Shown here piece after piece: positions 58,616 to 64,000 of a stretch of 64,000 bases of DNA. The notes under the pieces were generated by a model. The model was not told the DNA's origin. It was given only the letters and a program-made list of their open reading frames with translations, and searched no databases. Every line of letters begins with the position of its first letter. Position 1 is the first letter of the stretch. The DNA lies in assembly GCA_014871385.1 (NCBI GenBank), contig CM026426.1, positions 64,461,877 to 64,525,876 on the forward strand, read 5' to 3'. This DNA comes from Ceratodon purpureus (Eukaryota > Streptophyta > Bryopsida > Pseudoditrichales > Ditrichaceae). Both the position numbers and the translations under genes were made by a program.

Positions 58616-58989
58616 CTATCCCTTTCTCTTCCTCTAGTGACTTACTCTCTTTGCTCGTTCCTCTCTACACCATTACCCGTGCACAATCCTCTCGGCCTCG
58701 CCATCTATGAGAGTCATGATCGCTCGCTTCAGTTCTTCGAACAGTTAGCAATCCAGAATCGCTCGGAATAGTCGAGTTCCAAGGAAATGTGCATCACACA
58801 CGATACAAACGATTTCTAGATTTTGGTAAATCACACGTGATTCAAACAATTTTAGGCTCATATTCGCAGCTCGTCGATTCACAGCCTCAGAGTACCTACC
58901 TAAAATCGCTTGCATTTTTCTCACATCGATCACTACCTTATCCTACACACAAATCACGTTTGAACGGAGTCAGCAAAACCACGACAATA

Positions 58990-60150
58990 ATGGTCTAGTT
59001 AAACAATTCGACTAACCAAACACAGCACGGGAATAACAGTTTCGGCCATTACCGCATCTCTTGTCACAAGCTTCTGCACAAGTTCATCTGCCACGATATT
59101 TGATCCCAAATCCAAAAAACACAAACTATTCAAGGCGCTCGTAGGAACCAAAAATGAAGCTCAATCATTGCACTGCTAACACCACCCTCGAATAATAATA
59201 TCAGCCATTCCCGGCAAGTTAATTCTAAACCTCATCTCTTGTCTCAAGATTCTACACTAGTATGTCATCGAAAATTTTAATGCCAAAGCTTAGAAAACGG
59301 AAGACATTCAAGGTTCTGTAAGGAATCATAGAATGGCGATTGATCACAAATGATCAACGATGTGCTAGTTGAATAATCCGGCTACTAATACCGCGCTGGA
59401 ATAAATAACCAGTTTCCGCCATTGCCAATAGAATTCTAAATCGCATCGCTTGTCACAAGATTTTCCATAGGTCGTTCTATAGAAAATTTAATACCGAAGT
59501 GCAAACAACAAGCTATTCCAGGCGCTCGTAGGAACCGAAAATGGAGCCCAATCACTGCGCTGCTAGTTAAACAATCCGACTAACTTAATACCGCCCTCGA
59601 GTAACAACTTCAGCCATTCCCGGTACTCATTCTTAACCGCATCTCTTTCTCTAAAAGATTCCACCCAACTATCTCTCGAAAATTCCAAGCCCTAAATCCA
59701 AATCACAAGCTATTCACGGCGCTCACAGGAATCGAAGACGGAGCTCAATCACAAAGCACAAATAGCACATACCTGCACACAAATTACATTTAAACGGAGC
59801 CAATCCGACTAACTTCATACCGCGCTTCAATAACAGCATCGGCCATTCCCGGTACTAAATCCCGGCACTAAGATTCTTCAGAGTACGTATCTATTAAAAA
59901 CTTAACACCGAAATCCAAACAACCGTAAAATATTCAAGGCGCCAGACTTAGAAATCGGACCTGGAGCTCAATCACTGCACTCCTAGTTCCAAAATCGAAC
60001 TAACTTAACACAGAGCTCCAAGCAAACTCTCGGACATTCCCGCTGCTGCTTATCACAAAACTGCATCTCTTGTCACAAGATTCTGCACATGTATTGAAAA
60101 TTATAATCTCCAAATCTAAAAAAACACAGGATATTCAAGCCTAGAAAACC
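58990..60150. repeat. Degenerate tandem repeat, ~180-210-bp units
   Basis: Five to six diverged units carry the same blocks in order: CTAGTTAAACAATCCGACTA, then GGCCATTCCCGGTA, then GCATCTCTTGTCACAAG, then CAAGGCGCTCGTAGGAACC, then GGAGCTCAATCACTGC. GCATCTCTTGTC-like blocks occur near 59053, 59230, 59438, 59637 and 60064. The array is the upstream region of the ASHH1-like gene. Confidence 0.75.
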
Positions 60151-60429
60151 GACAATGGAGCATCAGCGAGATGATCAATTACCGCATGATGATGTTTGAT
60201 TGCGGCAGTGCCAACCCTCGTCACTAGCCAGCCTCGAAATCGAGGTCTGGATAGGGCGATCGGGGCCGTCCATCTGCCTTGAGCCATCCATCTGCTCCGT
60301 CCGTTCCTATGTCAATGGTCGGGGCCGGCAAACAGAAAGATGGAATCACGTCTTCACTGTATATATTAATCACATGTGGCAGAATGGCATGGGGATGGGT
60401 ATGCATGCGGATGGGTATGCTGAGGGCTG

Positions 60430-60960
60430 AGCGGGCAAATTGTACAGGGTGAGCCCTGCCCCGGGGGCTCCCGCGATGGGAGCCACCCCGAGGCGTAGGA
60501 CAAGGGCGAAGCTCGGCCCGAGGCGTGGGGGTGGCTCCCATTGCGGGAGCCCCTTCCGGGCGGGACTTGGCCTACGTAACCCCCTACAGGATTTTTTTCC
60601 GTTCAATCCAAAGGACCTCCCGCGAGGGAATCTCCCGCGGCGGTTCGCCTCCCGGGAATTCCGCCATAATTCCCCCCACGCCCAAAAACCCGCGAGCCAA
60701 AATGCCCGGGCACAAAGTAGAAATTTTTAATCAAAATCGGGCAGCCCATCACGCACAAGTCCCGCGGGAATCGAACCGAAGGCTTGCTGAGCCTGAGCCC
60801 ACGCACCTAATATGCAGAATTTAAGCTGAGAGATCCATATTCATCGTGCTACCTCGGATGTCAAGCATCGGGGCTGCCCTGGATTAAATGTTTTCCTTCG
60901 GGGGTTACGCCGGGTGAGCCCCCCGCAGGGGGGGCTCACCCTATACGTAACCCCCGGGAG
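60430..60960. other. GC-rich element with inverted ends and a tRNA-like part
   Basis: AGGGTGAGCCC near 60438 is inverted as GGGCTCACCCT near 60932, bounding about 500 bp of much higher GC content than its surroundings. On - near 60765 it contains GGTTCGATTCCCGCGGGAC, which matches a tRNA B-box and T-arm. It could be a SINE or a foldback element. No coding frame is convincing. Confidence 0.45.
60899..60955. repeat. Long GC hairpin
   Basis: GGGTGAGCCCCCC pairs with GGGGGGCTCACCC across a 4-5-nt loop, and outer arms GGGGGTTACG and CGTAACCCCC extend the stem. Confidence 0.85.
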
Positions 60961-62580
60961 AAGATTAGATTCCGGGCAGTTAGCTAAGTGCTCACTGCTC
61001 AGTGAAGCTAGCTCAGTGAGCATGGCGAGTGGTAGAGCGAGAGCGGGGGAGCGGGGGAGCGGGGCTCCGCGGCGATGGCGGAAAGAAGTGGGGGGCGGAG
61101 CTACCTTGTAGCATCGTCTTTTTGAGTCTTTTTTGCTGTAAATCGCGCGCTAGATTGTCACACGTTGGGGTTTAGTGTTTCTCGGGTTAGTCTGAGTGAT
61201 TCTAGGTCTTGGGTCGTTTTTCTTGTCGACTTCTGATCTGTAGTTTGAGATGTCGGAGTGTGGGAGGGTTGATCGTCTTGTTTCTTTTCCAGAGAGGTTT
61301 GTGAGTGTTTTGCCTGAAGGATTAGAGGGATAGGATTACCATGCTTCGGTCGAAGGACCGCAGGTTGTAATGAGAGATTCTGGGATCGTCCCCAACGAGG
61401 TATTCGTGTCTGCTATCGATACAGATCTTGGATCCCTACTGAAGTAGGCTGCTCAGCCGGAGTGTGTCGATGGAGTTGCTCACCTTTCAATTCTCACTTG
61501 AAGAATTATCTACTCTAGAGAAGTATCGCACTGATTCGGAAGAAAGAACAATCCTAGACCAGTTTTGATGTGGCAAATGAACATGAATCTTGCCGACCTT
61601 ACGTCCGCAAGGACGAGGGCGATCTAACCTTCTTGGTAGAATTTGCCACTTCAAGGGGAAACAATTCTTATCAAAGGATACATGAAAATGGGCAGCATGC
61701 CCTGAATCTTGAAGTGCGTGAGTAAAAGTGCTCCTCATGATGAAATTCTGTGTTGTACTGGAGGTGTGCGCCAGAGCTATGGTTCTTATTTGAGCTTGTT
61801 ATGTTGATCGGGTGATTGAGCTTCTCCTGGTTGGAAGTATTGAGGATAGCGCGAGTGGTTCCTGCGTGGTGTGGTCTGTGCGCTAGATCGGAGGAGTGCG
61901 CGAGATTTTCTTGCGGTGGCTCTCGCGAGAGAGAGTCTGTATAACCCTTAGCGGGTGGCAGTGCTTCTGGTTCTCAGGGATCGGAGGTGGGCGTCGAGCG
62001 TTGCTCGTACATGTGGGGGTGATGTCGAGCGTGGCGTAGTGTCGGATGGATATGTAACGGCGAAGTTGATTCATGGTGATGGAGTGGCGTCTGCTATTGC
62101 GATGGTGAAGAGTGCAATTGCAACGCCAGCAATGGCGTTGAGACGGTGACACAGAGGTCTATGCTGAAGAATAGTGACATGCACTGCCTTTATGAACACC
62201 TGTTGTGGTTTGGTCGCCGTGAGCGATGGTGTTGACGTCGAACATCCACATGGCAGATTAGCGTCTGTCATTGTGATGGAACACACTTTGTATGTAATAG
62301 GGTGTGGTTGATTTAGTTTGAGGTTGAAAGCGGAGTTTTCTCAAAAAAATAGCTGAATAGAACGTGAGGATTTTGTGCAAGTCCTCAGCAAAAAGCAAGA
62401 AGACCTTCGGTGGATGCGAAGGATGAGGGAGTATTGACTCCCCAGGACCTGTTGAGTATGATTCGTGGTGGTGGTGTGGGTCTGCTGATGCGATGTTGAA
62501 GACTACAATTACAACGCCAGCAATGGCGTTGAGACGGTGACAGAGATGTTGTTCAGCTAACTTAGGGAGGCTGATCATCT
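60961..62580. other. Non-coding or decayed region
   Basis: No gene with recognisable motifs. It contains a ~55-bp direct repeat (62101-62157 and 62490-62548). The string CTCAGTGAGCATGGC occurs at about 61012 and again at 63674. Confidence 0.4.
62101..62548 (+). repeat. Pair of ~55-bp direct repeats
   Basis: Both copies contain CAACGCCAGCAATGGCGTTG then AGACGGTGACA, preceded by GAAGA and CAATT. They are 389 bp apart. CAACGCCAGCAATGGCGTTG is itself a near palindrome. Confidence 0.8.
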
Positions 62581-62583
62581 TGC

Positions 62584-63000
62584 TAGAGCAATTGCAGCTG
62601 GTGGAGGATTCAGATCTTGAGGAACCGCTTGTGTGGCCGTCTCAAGATTTGGCTCTAGCTTTGCCTGCCGATTCTTTACCCTCTCAGGTTGAAGATACTT
62701 TAGTTGCGGCGTTGGTTGGTGGACAAGATTAGCGAGACAGAGCTGAAGAATTGGCTGACATTATTCTTCACCAATTTTATCAAGATATTACTCGAGATCT
62801 AGAACTGGAGAAGGAGCGCGAGGAGTTACATGAAGAGAATGATCTCGAAAAGGAGAGTGCAGGTGTTGACGGTGATGTTATGAGCTCTGATACGGAGGAC
62901 AGAGCTTTTAGAGTCGGAAGAGGAGGAGTCATCTTCTTCTTCGAGCAAGCGTTTGCCAAATATTTCAAGATTGTGCGAGAGATGTGGAGCTGGAGGAGAG
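62584..63000 (+). pseudogene. Acidic ORF relic, unknown
   Basis: The frame LEQLQLVEDSDLEEPLVWP, then a TAG near 62730, then RDRAEELADIILHQFYQDI, LELEKEREELHEENDLEKE, ending in an acidic Ser-rich segment. Strongly acidic and helical; no known domain. A frame change near 62930 gives EESSSSSSKRLPN. Confidence 0.35.
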
Positions 63001-63082
63001 TCAAGAAGGAGCGGTTCCTGCTAATTCGTCGAGCGAGAAGCAGGATGACAAATATGAAGATTTTTAAGTTCTGATTCTTTGG

Positions 63083-63740
63083 AAGGGATACTTCCGAGTG
63101 ATCTCCAAAGTCCGTCAGAACTTAGATTACAAGTTAGGTTTTGAGAGTCGATCTTTTGACTCTTAGGTTTTATTAAGTTAGGATCTTTTCTGACTTTTAT
63201 CCTCTGCGAAGGATTTTGAGAGTTGTTCTCTGTTTTCTCTCTTGAGATTACTTCTTGTTTTGCTACTAGAATTCAGGTTTTAGTAGTTGATCCTGTGGTT
63301 TGCTCTTTGCTTCCCAGGATTCTGTCTTCTTTTCTTTTTAGAAGATTCTTCTCTTTCAGATTAGTCTGTTTGAGAAATGAGACCAGTCTCCAGTGGATTT
63401 GATTTTAGTTTTCTTATTAAAATTCATGGTCTTAGTGAGGAAGCTTAGTTACTGTTCTTAGCCTTCTAAATTTTTTAGTTGGCTTTTCCTTCAGTTAGTT
63501 CTTTCTGATTGAAGTGATTTAGTGGTTTTCTTCTTAGATTTCCATTTGATTAGGAGTACCCTCTCCTGTGCCATGCATTTGGCCACCTTTGAGCCTGGCT
63601 CTTTGGTTTCTTTCTCGGATCATTCCCCGAGTTTGTTGGCTACTTGATTTTTAACTCGATGCGGGAAAATTGCTCAGTGAGCATGGCCAAAGCGGTCAGT
63701 TAGAGCGCACAGTAAGACTCCTGAGATCAATTTCCTTACA
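63083..63740. other. T-rich non-coding stretch, probably an intron or 5' leader
   Basis: Pyrimidine-rich sequence without ORFs, ending in a strong 3' splice acceptor TTTCCTTACAG at 63730-63740. Confidence 0.45.
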
Positions 63741-64000
63741 GATCAGATGCAGGATGCCCAGTCCCCTCCAGAGGAGACTGGCATTGTTCAGATCGGGACG
63801 GAACTAGTTCCGCTATTACCCGAGCCCACGCTCAATCCTCTGCCTCCAGAGGAGATAGCAACTCAGGAAATCCCGCTGCCCCCGGATAGGCCAACTAAGA
63901 AATCCAGCAGGATCAAGGACCGGCCACCGCCACTGGTGCACACGAATGCCACCTTAGCAAGCATTCGGCAACTTGACACCCGCCCACCCCAGACAAAACA
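63741..64000 (+). CDS. Start of an exon cut by the window end, unknown Pro-rich protein
   Basis: After the acceptor at 63740 a frame stays open to the window end, with ATG at 63747 (MQDAQSPPEETGIVQIG). It is Pro-rich (PLLPEPTLNPLPPEE, IPLPPDRPTKKSSRIKD). The KKSSRIKDRPPP segment resembles basic linkers in retroelement proteins, but I cannot identify it. Confidence 0.4.

Noticed and set aside
60899..60955. Intrinsic bacterial-type terminator
   Set aside because: The genome is eukaryotic and no T-run follows the hairpin.

Overview
This is nuclear DNA from a plant-lineage eukaryote. It has GT-AG introns, plant-type SET-domain genes (ASHH1-like and SUVR-like), a plant-type Ty3/gypsy element, plant telo-boxes, and very dense, nested transposable elements. 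A charophyte alga such as Chara braunii would fit, but that is a guess from gene style; the sequence has no species marker. No rRNA, canonical tRNA, CRISPR array or bacterial operon is visible.

The main structural result is that positions 1963-44468 look like one 42.5 kb DNA transposon. Its ends are 22-bp inverted repeats (core GGGTGTTGGCAAGCTAC on the left, its reverse complement on the right). The flanks (1325-1962 and 44469-44788) are the two halves of a ~960-bp repeat that is uninterrupted at 53521-54478, and the halves join there base for base. About 17 kb remains after later insertions are removed. That core holds a decayed transposase-like gene (2840-19042, + strand, motifs SDGCAGQFK and GHGKG). 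It also holds a block of minus-strand genes at 35.8-43.7 kb: an unrecognised gene, a SUVR-type SET-domain histone methyltransferase, and a coiled-coil/RING-like gene. Stretches rich in AGTAC lie near both ends and in the transposase introns.

Three elements are nested inside it. (1) A 390-bp MITE (4308-4697) lies in a transposase intron. (2) An 11.5 kb hAT element (6265-17766, 8-bp duplication ATCCCAGT, ends CAGGGTTGT) interrupts the transposase reading frame. It carries a BED/hAT transposase, an intact protein-kinase-like gene and a RING-like gene. Five arrays of a GGGGCGCGAGC motif lie at its ends and before each gene, and each gene has a TATA box directly after an array. (3) A young 13.6 kb Ty3/gypsy element (20937-34528, 620-bp LTRs with 4 differences seen, 5-bp duplication TCCAT) has gag, pol and a long third ORF.

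Right of the giant element, 44.5-54.5 kb holds relics: FCP-type phosphatase modules, an unrecognised multi-exon gene, a retroelement-like ORF, and a kinase relic related to the hAT kinase. The clearest host gene is an ASHH1-like H3K36 methyltransferase on the minus strand (55195-58615, at least nine exons). Upstream of it are a degenerate tandem repeat (58.99-60.15 kb), a GC-rich hairpin region (60.4-61.0 kb), an acidic ORF relic, and the start of an exon cut by the window end.

Many transposon ORFs are broken by in-frame stops with few frameshifts. The intact exceptions are the hAT kinase and gypsy pol.
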